NCBI GenBank assembly: GCA_023417815.1
Contig: JAEZEI010000064.1
Coordinates: 1 to 64,000, forward strand
Reading direction: 5' to 3'
Source: Bacteroidota bacterium
Lineage (GTDB): Bacteria; Bacteroidota; Bacteroidia; Chitinophagales; Chitinophagaceae
Length of the DNA stretch: 64,000 nucleotides
The position numbers and the translations under genes are program-made. Below the pieces are notes generated by a model that did not search any database, was not told the origin of the DNA, and worked only from the letters and a program-made list of their open reading frames with translations. Of the stretch, positions 25,699 to 34,207 are shown piece by piece. Positions within the stretch are counted from its first letter, which is position 1; each line of letters begins with the position of its first letter.

Positions 25699-27381
25699 TC
25701 ATGCACCGATCTTCTCATCGACTATTATAAGGATCTCTCTCTCCAGTCTTTCAGCGTCTGTTTCAAGTGCGGCACCCTTCAGTATCATAGAATTGGCAAA
25801 TTCCTTATCATCATATCCGGCGGCATTTATCTTTACATTCAGAAATGCACCTTTTACAGCAGATCTGGCGCATAACGCACCCACCCCTGCATCTGAAACT
25901 GAATTTGGATTTCCAATTCTTGCCATTTCCTTAATGATTTCCATTGATGCGAAAGCAGTTTCCATTACCTTGAATGGAACCTCAATTGCATACCGTGTAG
26001 CAGCGTTGATCGCTGATGTTCGCTGTTGCCTTTCTTCTTCAGTTCCTTTAGGTAAACTGAAAGATTCCATTATCATATTGAAAGCATTAGTGTCTTCATC
26101 CACTAATTTCATAAGCCTGTCTTTTAAAACCTGGCCTTTCTCTGCATAGTTGCTGAACTCCTCCCATCTTTCGTCCCAGCCTTTTTTGTGAGAGGAAAGA
26201 TTCGCCACCATAGCTGCAAGGGAAATTCCAAGCGCACCAACATAGGCCGCAACAGATCCACCGCCGGGTGCAGGGCTTTCAGAGGCAGTTTCATCTGCAA
26301 AGGCTGCCAGGGTCATGGATCCTAATTTTCCTGAGTTCTTTTGCAGCATATACTCTATTACCCGTTCTTCAGGTTTGAATGGAGCAAGTTCGTCCAACCC
26401 CAGTGATTTAATAGCAATCCTTACCAGTTCCTTTTCACTTACCCCAACTGATCTTCTTTGTTTTTTTAAAAAATACTTACCTGCATCCGTGAGAGATTTC
26501 AGGGGAACAAGCCCTACCAGTTCGCTCCCGGTTACTCTTAAACCCCTTGAATCCGCTTTCTTGCAAACTTCATCAAATGCAATATGGAGAGGTGTTATAT
26601 TGATATTGGTGAGATTCATCGAGATCTGTGCGATCCCATACTCTTCAATGAACCAGCCAATAGCTTTAACTGATTTTAATGAACCCGGAATGTTAACTGC
26701 ATTGCCGTTCTCGTCCTTTACTATCTTTCCGGTTACCGGATCTCCTTCTCTTTTAACCCTTCCCGCTTCGCGAACATCAAATGCAACCGAATTGGCTCTT
26801 CTTACAGACGTTGTATTGAGGTTTACATTATAAGCAACCAGGAAATCACGTGCGCCAATTACAGTTGCTCCTCGTTTGGCATCGAATGCAGCAGGACCAT
26901 AATCCGGCTTCCACTCTGGTTGAAGGATCTTTTTTGCAAACCCCTCATATTCGCCTGCACGTATAACGGAAAGGTTACTCCTGGATTTATTTTTCTGTGC
27001 TTCCTCGTATAAATAAACTGGTATACCAAGTTCTTCACCTACTCTTTTTGCCAGCCGTTCTGCATACTGAACTGTCTCTTCCATTGAGATCTCTGAAATT
27101 GGAATTAATGGACAAACATCAGTCGCTCCCATTCTTGGATGCTCTCCCTTGTGTGAAGACATATCGATAAGTTCGCCTGCCCGCTTTATAGCCCTGAAAG
27201 CAGCTTCAATAACAAGTTCCGGATCTCCTACCATAGTTACAACAGTCCTGTTGGTAGCTTTTCCCGGATCTACATTCAACAGTTTTACACCAGGAACACT
27301 TTCGATCTCGGAAGTTATGCTTCCAATAATTTCCATATCCACGCCTTCGGAAAAGTTAGGAACGCATTCGATTAGTTTCAT
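25699..27381 (-). CDS. ftcD: Bifunctional glutamate formimidoyltransferase / formiminotetrahydrofolate cyclodeaminase
   Basis: The 560-residue protein joins both activities as in mammalian FTCD. Residues 1-300 are the formimidoyltransferase: it starts KLIECVPNFSEG and has GEHPRMGATDVCPLIP (79-94), with His81 at the catalytic position. It moves the formimino group of formiminoglutamate to tetrahydrofolate, releasing glutamate. Residues 355-560 are the cyclodeaminase, recognisable by SPAPGGGSVAAYVGALG (369-385), which makes methenyl-THF and ammonia. It is the last gene of an operon behind hutI (12-base gap). The pathway therefore has a folate-dependent end, although the window also holds a probable hydrolytic formimidoylglutamase. 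Confidence 0.93.
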   Translation of the reverse strand: MKLIECVPNFSEGVDMEIIGSITSEIESVPGVKLLNVDPGKATNRTVVTMVGDPELVIEAAFRAIKRAGELIDMSSHKGEHPRMGATDVCPLIPISEISMEETVQYAERLAKRVGEELGIPVYLYEEAQKNKSRSNLSVIRAGEYEGFAKKILQPEWKPDYGPAAFDAKRGATVIGARDFLVAYNVNLNTTSVRRANSVAFDVREAGRVKREGDPVTGKIVKDENGNAVNIPGSLKSVKAIGWFIEEYGIAQISMNLTNINITPLHIAFDEVCKKADSRGLRVTGSELVGLVPLKSLTDAGKYFLKKQRRSVGVSEKELVRIAIKSLGLDELAPFKPEERVIEYMLQKNSGKLGSMTLAAFADETASESPAPGGGSVAAYVGALGISLAAMVANLSSHKKGWDERWEEFSNYAEKGQVLKDRLMKLVDEDTNAFNMIMESFSLPKGTEEERQQRTSAINAATRYAIEVPFKVMETAFASMEIIKEMARIGNPNSVSDAGVGALCARSAVKGAFLNVKINAAGYDDKEFANSMILKGAALETDAERLEREILIIVDEKIGA

Positions 27382-27393
27382 CTGAATATTTTT

Positions 27394-28638
27394 TTAACTG
27401 ATAAATTCTCCGTTGATCATTACCTTATGTATGTTATTATTGCCGAAGGCATATGTCAGGTATGGAAGAGAAGGAATTGCTTTCGTGAAGATAAGATTAG
27501 CTCTCTTACCAACGGTGATGCTGCCTGCTTCACCTTCTACTTCCATGGCGCAAGCACCATTGATTGTTCCTGCATTTATAACCTCTTCCGGCAGCATCTT
27601 CATCTGGATACAACTCAGTGAGGCTACCAGGTTCATATTACCACTTGGAGAAGAACCTGGATTAAAGTCTGATGCAAGTGCAACTGCTGCTCCTGAATCA
27701 ATCAACTGCCTGGCGGGTTGAAAACCCATTCGGAGAAAGAATGCAGCAGTAGGCAACAAAGTGCATATGCCATCAAACTGTCCGAGCATTTCTATCTCCT
27801 TGTCCGAAAGTGTTTCAAGGTGATCGAGAGAAACAGCGCCAGCTTCCATTCCAGCTTCTATACCTCCAATGCTGTTCAACTGGTTTACGTGAAGTTTTGG
27901 TTTTAGCCCGTATTCAGCACCAGTACGACAGATCCGTACCATTTCCTCCGGTGAAAAAAATCCCTTTTCACAGAAAACGTCAATATAATCGGCAAGATCC
28001 TCTTCAGCAATGGCAGGCAACATTTCCTTTTCGATCATCCTTAAATAACCTTCATGATCATTCCTGAATTGCTCAGGGTACGTATGTGCTCCGAGGAAAG
28101 TGCTTTTTATAAGCATCCCGGTATTCTCCTTAAGCCTTTTTATTACACGAAGCATTTTCAATTCCGCTGAGGTACTTAATCCATAACCACTTTTGATCTC
28201 GATTGCTCCTGTACCCATTTGCATTACCTCATTGAGTCTCCTTAATGCAGCGTAATACAGGTCATCCTCCGGCATATCATTAAGCGCCCGCGCAGAATTC
28301 AGGATGCCACCGCCCTTTGCAGCGATCTCGGCATAAGAAAGTCCTTTTAACTTGTCTACATATTCCAATTCGCGGCTTCCGGCAAATACAATATGTGTAT
28401 GGCTGTCGCACCAGCAGGGCAATACGAATTGACCGGATGCGTCATAAACATTCTCAGGGATTTCAGGATATTCCATATCGAGAGCGTCCATGCCACCAAA
28501 AGAAGTTATCGTTCCTTCTTCCACAATTACAAAGGCATTCTCGATAGTATTTAGCCGGGCAAGATCATTTCCGCGAAAAGGAACGGATGGCGGATCTATT
28601 CCTGCAAGTAATTTGATATTCTTAATCAGAATTTTCAT
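27394..28638 (-). CDS. hutI: Imidazolonepropionase
   Basis: The start at 28638 gives MKILIKNIKLLAGI, the usual beginning of HutI; the longer frame lies further inside the upstream gene. The 414-residue amidohydrolase opens 4-imidazolone-5-propionate to formiminoglutamate. Metal-binding His80 and His82 lie in DSHTHIVFAGSRELEY. Other family motifs are KSGYGLST, KLHVNQLNSIGGIEAG, SLDHLE and SDFNPGSSPSGNM. The gene overlaps the end of the upstream Mur-like ligase gene by 17 bases, and ftcD follows after 12 bases, so the three are expressed together. Confidence 0.93.
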   Translation of the reverse strand: MKILIKNIKLLAGIDPPSVPFRGNDLARLNTIENAFVIVEEGTITSFGGMDALDMEYPEIPENVYDASGQFVLPCWCDSHTHIVFAGSRELEYVDKLKGLSYAEIAAKGGGILNSARALNDMPEDDLYYAALRRLNEVMQMGTGAIEIKSGYGLSTSAELKMLRVIKRLKENTGMLIKSTFLGAHTYPEQFRNDHEGYLRMIEKEMLPAIAEEDLADYIDVFCEKGFFSPEEMVRICRTGAEYGLKPKLHVNQLNSIGGIEAGMEAGAVSLDHLETLSDKEIEMLGQFDGICTLLPTAAFFLRMGFQPARQLIDSGAAVALASDFNPGSSPSGNMNLVASLSCIQMKMLPEEVINAGTINGACAMEVEGEAGSITVGKRANLIFTKAIPSLPYLTYAFGNNNIHKVMINGEFIS

Positions 28639-30019
28639 GTGATCGCAGTTGATGAAAAAGATCTTTTGTGAAATTCTCCAGTCCCGGGTCGCGGGCACCC
28701 ATCAAAAGCAGGACGCATTCCTCCTGAACCATGTCCTTAAGGTGCTTGTATAGATCATTTCTGTCTTCAATGAACCGGGTATTTTTGCCAGTCGCAGATA
28801 TGCCTTTAATAAGATCGTTTGCGGAAATATTTTTTTCGGCCGTCCCTCCTGCATAAAATATCTCGCTCATCCATATCTCATCTTCTGACCTAAGAGATCC
28901 AGAAATTTCTTTAATGAAATCATCCTTTAAAAACCTTGTAGGTCCATATCCATGTGGCTGAAACCATGCGATAACCTTTGGTGCTATAGGCTGGCAGGCT
29001 TTTATTGCTGCTGCGCATTTCACAGGGTTATGAGCATAATCATCAATTACGATCATTTTTCCTGCGCTGCCAAGTACCTGGTTTCTCCTGTAGATGCCTT
29101 TATAATTCTCCAGGGCTTTTGCACATGTTTCAAGATCCACCCCTATACTGCATGCAGTAGCAACAGCTGCAACAGCATTTTCCATATTATGCCTGCCGAT
29201 GGAATTCATTCTGAAAGGCACTCCATTGATTCTAAACCTGATCTGGAAGCCTTGTTGTAGGAATTCAGAACATAAATATCCGGCCTGCTCCTCACACTGA
29301 GAAAAATCAAGCTCTTTATTTTCGCTTAATGCCTTGCTGTAGGAATTACACTGGTTTACGATGAAAGTTCCTGTTGTGTTGTGTTTGAATTGTGTGAAAA
29401 GACCTATCAATTCCTCCATTTCCTGGTGATCTTTGTCAATATTCAATAATAACCCTATAGATGGTCTATACTGTACAATTGAGCCGTCACTTTCGTCCGC
29501 TTCAATAATGAGCCATTCGCCTTCCCCCATTTCTGCATTTCCCAGCCTGCCCTGTTCAATGATACTGATCAAACCTGCACCACTGATAATGCCCGGTCCT
29601 AACCCGGCAGTTCGAAGAATATCAAATAACATAGCACTTGTGGTACTCTTTCCAGAGGTGCCTGCAACTGCAATAGTTCTTTTAGTTTGCGTGATATAGG
29701 CAAGAAGTTCACTTCTTCTTATTACCGGCAACGACAATTCCTTTGCCTTTACCACTTCCGGAACCGTATCTTCTATGGCTGTGGAAACTATCACCAGGTC
29801 AGTTTCTGCCGATAGGCCGCTTCCATCCTGCGGAAAACAACGAATACCTGCTGCCTCAAGCTGTTCCCTGGTTTTATTAAATGAACCCGGCGTGAAGTAC
29901 CTGTCGCTTCCGCTCACCACCTTTCCTGATGCAGCCAGGTATTGAGCCAGGGCACTCATGCCGGAACCGGCCACACCAATGAAGAAGATATTTGCAAATT
30001 TATCTAGTGGAGACATCAA
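28622..30019 (-). CDS. Mur ligase family protein (MurC/Mpl-like paralogue)
   Basis: The 465-residue protein has the three Mur ligase domains. The N-terminal Rossmann domain (FFIGVAGSGMSALAQYL, GSDRYFTPG) and STAIEDTVPEVV resemble MurC, which joins L-Ala to UDP-MurNAc. The P-loop is AGTSGKSTT (119-127), where MurC has GTHGKTTT. The C-terminal domain has DDYAHNP, where MurC has DDYGHHP and Mpl has DDFAHHP. EADESDGS is the metal and ATP part. The changes suggest a paralogue with a different substrate and not the housekeeping MurC. The gene is first in an operon with hutI and ftcD, overlapping hutI by 17 bases, which gives no obvious cell-wall context. The true function is open. Confidence 0.85.
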   Translation of the reverse strand: MMSPLDKFANIFFIGVAGSGMSALAQYLAASGKVVSGSDRYFTPGSFNKTREQLEAAGIRCFPQDGSGLSAETDLVIVSTAIEDTVPEVVKAKELSLPVIRRSELLAYITQTKRTIAVAGTSGKSTTSAMLFDILRTAGLGPGIISGAGLISIIEQGRLGNAEMGEGEWLIIEADESDGSIVQYRPSIGLLLNIDKDHQEMEELIGLFTQFKHNTTGTFIVNQCNSYSKALSENKELDFSQCEEQAGYLCSEFLQQGFQIRFRINGVPFRMNSIGRHNMENAVAAVATACSIGVDLETCAKALENYKGIYRRNQVLGSAGKMIVIDDYAHNPVKCAAAIKACQPIAPKVIAWFQPHGYGPTRFLKDDFIKEISGSLRSEDEIWMSEIFYAGGTAEKNISANDLIKGISATGKNTRFIEDRNDLYKHLKDMVQEECVLLLMGARDPGLENFTKDLFHQLRSHENSD

Positions 30020-30059
30020 TGGTCAATTATGCGGCAAAGTATCGAAAAAAATCGTTTGG

Positions 30060-30539
30060 TCATCCCCCGGTCACGGAACGGAACTGTTTCATGTAATCGT
30101 ATTGAAGGTCTTCATGCAGAGAACTGATTGTTTTTTGGCATTTTGAAACAAGTACCGAATACAATTTCAAAAGTTGGTGACTTCTTGTAAGGTCGATCTT
30201 TAGTTCCCTGATTTCTTCAAGAAGGTAAAGTAGAACCTGGATCTCCGTTTCCGGATTCCCACTATACTTTATGAACCGGCTCGCGGTCCTGATAATTTTG
30301 CGCAGGTTCTTTTTTAGGATATAAAGGTTTTTCACATTAGCGTCGGTGAATAGCGGGTGCAGGGTTTCCCTGACAGCATTTACATAGCCTTGTTCATCTG
30401 ATGAGTCAAAGACCAGGTAGGTAAGAAGTTCCTTGTTTTCCAGCTTAAACCTGCCAAGCCGGGTGCATATATCAACCAGGGTTTGATGCGGAAGTTCTTC
30501 CAGGGCTGTTTTTATCGCTTTAAGACTCGCTGCTTTCAT
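30060..30539 (-). CDS. Helical hypothetical protein
   Basis: The 159-residue protein appears fully alpha-helical, with many Leu, Lys and Glu residues and no signal peptide. It starts MKAASLKAIKTALEELPHQT and contains LVDICTRLGRFKLENKELLTYL and LKIDLTRSHQLLKLY. It looks like a conserved cytoplasmic protein of Bacteroidota, but I cannot name a family. An exact TAnnTTTG element lies 15 bases upstream, shared spacer with the divergent YfcC-like gene. It ends 41 bases before the Mur-like ligase gene and may lead that operon. Confidence 0.72.
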   Translation of the reverse strand: MKAASLKAIKTALEELPHQTLVDICTRLGRFKLENKELLTYLVFDSSDEQGYVNAVRETLHPLFTDANVKNLYILKKNLRKIIRTASRFIKYSGNPETEIQVLLYLLEEIRELKIDLTRSHQLLKLYSVLVSKCQKTISSLHEDLQYDYMKQFRSVTGG

Positions 30540-30553
30540 TTGATTGTGAATTT

Positions 30554-30561
30554 CAAATGTA
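30554..30561 (-). promoter_or_regulatory. Bacteroidota -7 element for the 30539 gene
   Basis: On the minus strand this reads TACATTTG, an exact match to TAnnTTTG, 14 bases before the start codon. The divergent gene at 30580 has the near match TATACTTG at 30568-30575, only 4 bases before its ATG. Confidence 0.5.
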
Positions 30562-30579
30562 GTCTGTTATACTTGCAGA

Positions 30580-32040
30580 ATGAAAATGAAATTGCCCTCC
30601 CCGATCACCATACTTATGGTGGTGGTGGTAATAGCAGCCATTACAACATGGCTGATACCTGCAGGAAAATACAGCACTCTTACCTATAATGAAGGCTTTA
30701 TTTTCTCAGGGCCCGCCGGCGATACAACCCTTCCATTTTCACAAGCCACGCTGGATTCACTGGGTATAAAGGTTCCTGTTGAAAAATTTTCCTCCGGAAG
30801 TATTCGCAAACCGGTGTCCGTTCCTGGCACCTACAGGGCCCTTGATCGGTCGGGACAGGGATTGGTGGCAGTTATCAAAGCTCCTGTGAAAGGTATATAT
30901 GAATCTATAGATGTAATTCTTTTCATATTGGTCATAGGGGGCTTTATGAATGTGTTTAACCAGACGGGAGCCCTGGTGGCGGCAATGACTGCATTGTCGG
31001 TAAAACTGAAAGGAAGGGAATCTATCCTGATCATTCTTTTCACCTTTCTTTTCTCCTTTGGTGGTTCAAGTTTCGGAATGGCAGAAGAAGGACTGGCATT
31101 CTATGCGGTTCTTGTTCCGCTCTTTCTTGCTGCAGGTTATGATGTATTATTGCCTGTTGCGGTGATCTTTGCCGGAACACAGTTAGGAACACTCTCCAGT
31201 TTCTCCAATCCTTTTTCAACAATAATAGCATCCAATGCAGCGGGTATCGACTGGTCTGAAGGACTTATGCAACGAATAATTATGTTCCTTGTCACCACTA
31301 CTGTTGCTGTCTGGTACTTTGTCCGGTATGCTAATAAGATACGCCGTGATCCCACCTTAAATATTCAGACCGGAGATTCAGTTTTTCCAGCACCGGCTAA
31401 CAGGATCTGCAAAAACGGGAACCTGCTTGTTACTACATTCCTCATCACTTTCGTGGTGATGGTTTATGGGGTTGTTGCACGTGGCTGGTGGCTTGAGGAA
31501 ATGAGCGCTCTCTTCCTGGCTTCGTCATTGGCGATGGCTTTCATTGGAAGAACCGGGGAAAAGAATTATATCTCCTGGTTTGTTAAAGGTTGCGAAGAAT
31601 TGCTGGGTGTAGCATTGATTGTTGGCGTGGCCAGGGGCGTTACCCTGGTGTTGAATGAAGGCAATGTTAGTGATTCCATAGTTTATTTTGCAGCAGGAAT
31701 GATAGAGGGTATGCCACCTGTACTGTTCATTCTTTCCTTAATGGTATTGTATATGGTGTTTTCCCTGTTTATTTCATCTTCCTCAGGAATGGCCGTACTT
31801 ACAATGCCGGTAATGGGATCTCTCGCCTATTTTGCAGACGTTCCCGGAAGGGAAATAGTAAATGCCTACCTGTATGGAATGGGTATTATGGGATTTATAT
31901 CTCCTACCGGCCTGATTCTTCCTTCCCTGGCTATTGTGAAAGCTGGTTTTGGAGCATGGATCCGGTTCATTCTTCCCTTGATGATCATTCTTTTCGTTAT
32001 CTGCGCGGTAAGCCTTGCTATTGGGATATACTATAAATAG
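30580..32040 (+). CDS. YfcC/DcuC-like anion or amino-acid permease
   Basis: The 486-residue protein has about 11 or 12 membrane helices and the pattern of the YfcC family (C4-dicarboxylate anaerobic carrier-like). Motifs are TTWLIPAGKYS at the start, SFGGSSFGMAEEGLAFY, GTLSSFSNPFSTIIASNAAG and FISSSSGMAVLTMPVMGSLA. Members of this family include DcuC-like C4-dicarboxylate carriers and arginine or basic amino-acid exchangers, so the substrate cannot be set by sequence alone. It is divergent from the helical hypothetical gene. A weak imperfect hairpin (32043-32063) follows the stop. Confidence 0.85.
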   Translation: MKMKLPSPITILMVVVVIAAITTWLIPAGKYSTLTYNEGFIFSGPAGDTTLPFSQATLDSLGIKVPVEKFSSGSIRKPVSVPGTYRALDRSGQGLVAVIKAPVKGIYESIDVILFILVIGGFMNVFNQTGALVAAMTALSVKLKGRESILIILFTFLFSFGGSSFGMAEEGLAFYAVLVPLFLAAGYDVLLPVAVIFAGTQLGTLSSFSNPFSTIIASNAAGIDWSEGLMQRIIMFLVTTTVAVWYFVRYANKIRRDPTLNIQTGDSVFPAPANRICKNGNLLVTTFLITFVVMVYGVVARGWWLEEMSALFLASSLAMAFIGRTGEKNYISWFVKGCEELLGVALIVGVARGVTLVLNEGNVSDSIVYFAAGMIEGMPPVLFILSLMVLYMVFSLFISSSSGMAVLTMPVMGSLAYFADVPGREIVNAYLYGMGIMGFISPTGLILPSLAIVKAGFGAWIRFILPLMIILFVICAVSLAIGIYYK

Positions 32041-32387
32041 AAAACCTCCGGCAACCGAAGGTTCTAAATTGATGTGAATTGGAATTAAAACGGGGATCCT
32101 CGTATTGCAAATATGAATTATTTGTAGAATGGTCCGTGTAGTATTTTCTTCAGGTTACACGTAGTAGTTTTAAAAGAAAAAACCTTCCCGGTTTTACGAA
32201 AAGGTTTTTAGGCATTGGATCGCCGGTTTCAGAGGTATCGGATCGTTGGATAATTATTGACGCAAAATTATATTTCCCAAACATGCAAAAAAGTCATCGG
32301 TAAACGTCTTTTTCGTAGAATAATATCTATGCCTACTGAAATTTTTAAAGTATCTTGGCTGGTACGAACTTTGCCTCTGCCATTACT
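32041..32387. other. Gene-free spacer with two hairpins
   Basis: This stretch of about 350 bases has no convincing open frame. Just after the permease stop, 32043-32063 can form an imperfect stem (AACCTCCGG / CCGAAGGTT) without a good T-run. At 32178-32209, AAAAACCTT and AAGGTTTTT form a perfect 9-bp stem around 14 bases and could terminate in either direction. The remainder, up to the lipoprotein ATG at 32388, should hold that gene's promoter, but no exact TAnnTTTG match is present. Confidence 0.6.
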
Positions 32388-32864
32388 ATGAGACCTTTGG
32401 GAATCATATTGATCCTGATCCTTTTTTATGCATGTTCAAGTGAAAGGAAAAAGAACATGTCGGTTATCACTGCGAAAGATTCGCAACTGGTAGATACTGT
32501 AATTCCAACCATTTTAACCCCTGATTCCTCACAGGAAAAACAGGAATCCGTCGAATCCATCAAAACGGGCCCTTATAGCAATTCCAGATTCCAGGATGTA
32601 ATAGTTGAACGAATTGATGAGAGTTACCGTGTTAAAGGAAAGGCCCAGGTGTTTGAGGGGGTTTTATCATGGGTTGTTGAGGATGGGCACAATCAATTAA
32701 AAAAAGGCTTCCAGATGACCGATGCAGGAGCTCCTGAGTTCGGCAATTTTGAATTCCGCTTCAACTTTAACAAAGAAAAGAATACCACACCTCACCTAAT
32801 CCTCTTTGAATCAAGCGCTAAAGATGGAACTCCCCAACATGAATTGCCTATTCCGCTTCCTTAA
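32388..32864 (+). CDS. Lipoprotein with Gmad2-like immunoglobulin domain
   Basis: The start at 32388 gives MRPLGIILILILFYACSSER, a signal peptide with lipobox ending at Cys16; the track frame begins 33 bases earlier. Residues 20-65 are a Ser/Thr/Glu-rich linker. Residues 70-155 resemble the Gmad2 immunoglobulin-like domain: YRVKGKAQVFEGVLSWVVED, FGNFEFRFNF and a C-terminal PHLILFESSAKDGTPQHELP. Gmad2 domains occur in spore-germination and envelope proteins and are thought to bind partner proteins or cell-wall components. It has no tight neighbours, and the function is unknown. Confidence 0.8.
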   Translation: MRPLGIILILILFYACSSERKKNMSVITAKDSQLVDTVIPTILTPDSSQEKQESVESIKTGPYSNSRFQDVIVERIDESYRVKGKAQVFEGVLSWVVEDGHNQLKKGFQMTDAGAPEFGNFEFRFNFNKEKNTTPHLILFESSAKDGTPQHELPIPLP

Positions 32865-32979
32865 CCTTTTTTAAACTAGTGGGTACTACTGTGGCACAAT
32901 TTTTTTAGTACAGGTGGGAAATTTATAACCTATGAAGACTCAAATTTTACATTTAGCAGATTTTCAAAAACTTAAGATC

Positions 32980-33435
32980 ATGAAAAGATTATTGATTGCT
33001 GTAGGTGTGGTTTCAATACTCGCATCATGCGGCCAAAAGAAAGACAACCAGCGTGAAATGTTATTTCTCACCGATACAACCGGCCTTTATATGAGTAATC
33101 TGAGAGCAGATACTGCTATAGCAGTGGAAGAAGCTCCTGTGGCGGTTGCGCCTGTTAGGAGAACATCAACCGCTCCTGTGCGTAGAACGACCACAAGGTC
33201 TTCTTCAGTTAGCTCAGGAACATCCTCTTCAGGAACAGTGGCTACAGCACCAGCACGAAAAGAAGGATGGAGTAAAGCAGCCAAAGGAGCAGTGATTGGT
33301 GGTGTAACCGGGGCAGCTGCCGGTGCTGTTATTGGCAAGAACGCTAAAGGTGCAATTATCGGCGGTGTTATTGGTGCCGGTGGTGGTTATATCATTGGAC
33401 GATCTAAAGATAAAAAGGACGGCAGGGTTCAATAA
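32980..33435 (+). CDS. Glycine-zipper lipoprotein
   Basis: The start at 32980 gives MKRLLIAVGVVSILASCGQK, a signal peptide with a lipobox ending at Cys17. Residues 45-100 are a low-complexity linker of Ala, Pro, Val, Thr, Arg and Ser (VRRTSTAPVRRTTTR). Residues 105-145 form a glycine zipper of the YMGG or 17-kDa-antigen type (GAVIGGVTGAAAGAVIGKNA and the repeat GAIIGGVIGAGGGYIIG), which should form paired membrane-inserted helices. Such proteins are envelope components of unknown detail. A strong terminator follows. Confidence 0.82.
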   Translation: MKRLLIAVGVVSILASCGQKKDNQREMLFLTDTTGLYMSNLRADTAIAVEEAPVAVAPVRRTSTAPVRRTTTRSSSVSSGTSSSGTVATAPARKEGWSKAAKGAVIGGVTGAAAGAVIGKNAKGAIIGGVIGAGGGYIIGRSKDKKDGRVQ

Positions 33436-33462
33436 ACCAATATAAGTTCCGTTCATTTACAC

Positions 33463-33497
33463 ATCACTCATGTAGATTTGCATGAGTGATTTTTTTT
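33463..33497 (+). terminator. Rho-independent terminator
   Basis: ATCACTCATG and CATGAGTGAT form a perfect 10-bp stem around an 8-nt loop, followed by a run of eight Ts counting the last stem base. It ends the glycine-zipper gene. Confidence 0.9.
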
Positions 33498-33513
33498 AAC
33501 CAAAACCTTTTTT

Positions 33514-33774
33514 ATGGCTGATTGTAATTTCAATATTCCTTTCTCAGGAGATCCTGAAACTATTTTAGGTAAAGCCAGAAAGGCAGTAGAAAGCCAAAGT
33601 GGCGAATTCAATGGAGACCTTAACTCCGGGAGTTTTAGTGTTTCTGTATTTGGTAATTCAATTGCCGGATCTTATACAGTAAATGGGAATGATCTGAATA
33701 TTATAATAGACAAGAAACCGTTCATGATACCTTGTTCCGCTATTGAAAGTTTCCTTAAGAACCAGGTTACATAA
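33514..33774 (+). CDS. Small conserved hypothetical protein
   Basis: The 86-residue protein has no signal peptide. It begins MADCNFNIPFSGDPETILGK and has a beta-rich core, SGSFSVSVFGNSIAGSYTVN followed by LNIIIDKKPFMIPCSAIESF. Two Cys residues are present. The pattern suggests a small alpha/beta domain conserved in Bacteroidota; a steroidogenic or START-like helix-grip shape is conceivable but unproven. It is flanked by strong terminators on both sides, so it is transcribed as a single gene. Confidence 0.75.
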   Translation: MADCNFNIPFSGDPETILGKARKAVESQSGEFNGDLNSGSFSVSVFGNSIAGSYTVNGNDLNIIIDKKPFMIPCSAIESFLKNQVT

Positions 33775-33776
33775 GA

Positions 33777-33805
33777 AAGGCGTAAGATTTCCTTACGCCT
33801 TTTTC
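33777..33805. terminator. Bidirectional terminator
   Basis: AAGGCGTAAG and CTTACGCCTT form a 10-bp perfect stem around a 5-nt loop, with T-rich flanks on both strands. It separates the small conserved gene from the convergent YtxH-like gene, whose stop begins one base after it. Confidence 0.9.
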
Positions 33806-34114
33806 TTATCCGTGCTGAACGTTTCCGGTATGACCGGATGCCTTAAGAGGCTCATTATAGAATTCGTTGAACATTTGACGGACCAGGTAGAATTTATCGA
33901 ACCAATCCACAGATTGTCCTGTTGACATCTGTGACATATAATGCTGAACCTTTTCAACCGTATGGTCTGCATCATTCAATAATTGTTCAGTTTGTTGTTT
34001 CAACCGTGCAATTAACTCTGACCTTTCTTCTTTTGGCATCTGAAAGAATTTGTAAAGAGCAAGGGCTGCTGCTGCGCCAAAAATTATTGCTGCGATTTTC
34101 TTATCCTTATCCAT
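33806..34114 (-). CDS. YtxH-like small membrane-anchored protein
   Basis: The start at 34114 gives MDKDKKIAAIIFGAAAALAL, a short charged start and then one membrane helix. The 102-residue product continues with a charged helical tail (EERSELIARLKQQTEQLL and EKVQHYMSQMS). This is the general plan of YtxH or gas-vesicle-GvpP-like stress proteins, but the sequence is not diagnostic. It converges on the terminator at 33777-33805 and is divergent from the lytic transglycosylase gene. Confidence 0.7.
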   Translation of the reverse strand: MDKDKKIAAIIFGAAAALALYKFFQMPKEERSELIARLKQQTEQLLNDADHTVEKVQHYMSQMSTGQSVDWFDKFYLVRQMFNEFYNEPLKASGHTGNVQHG

Positions 34115-34207
34115 AAATGTTTTTCTTAGGCTCATGCACAAACCGTGCCTTTGAAAAAGATCATCCACACTGGCTGATTTATTGCAGCACTAAGGGAAAA
34201 CACTGCG

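Noticed and set aside
28622..30019. Assignment as the housekeeping MurC or as Mpl
   Set aside because: The P-loop and the DYAHNP motif differ from both, and the operon has no other cell-wall genes, so I left it as a Mur ligase paralogue.
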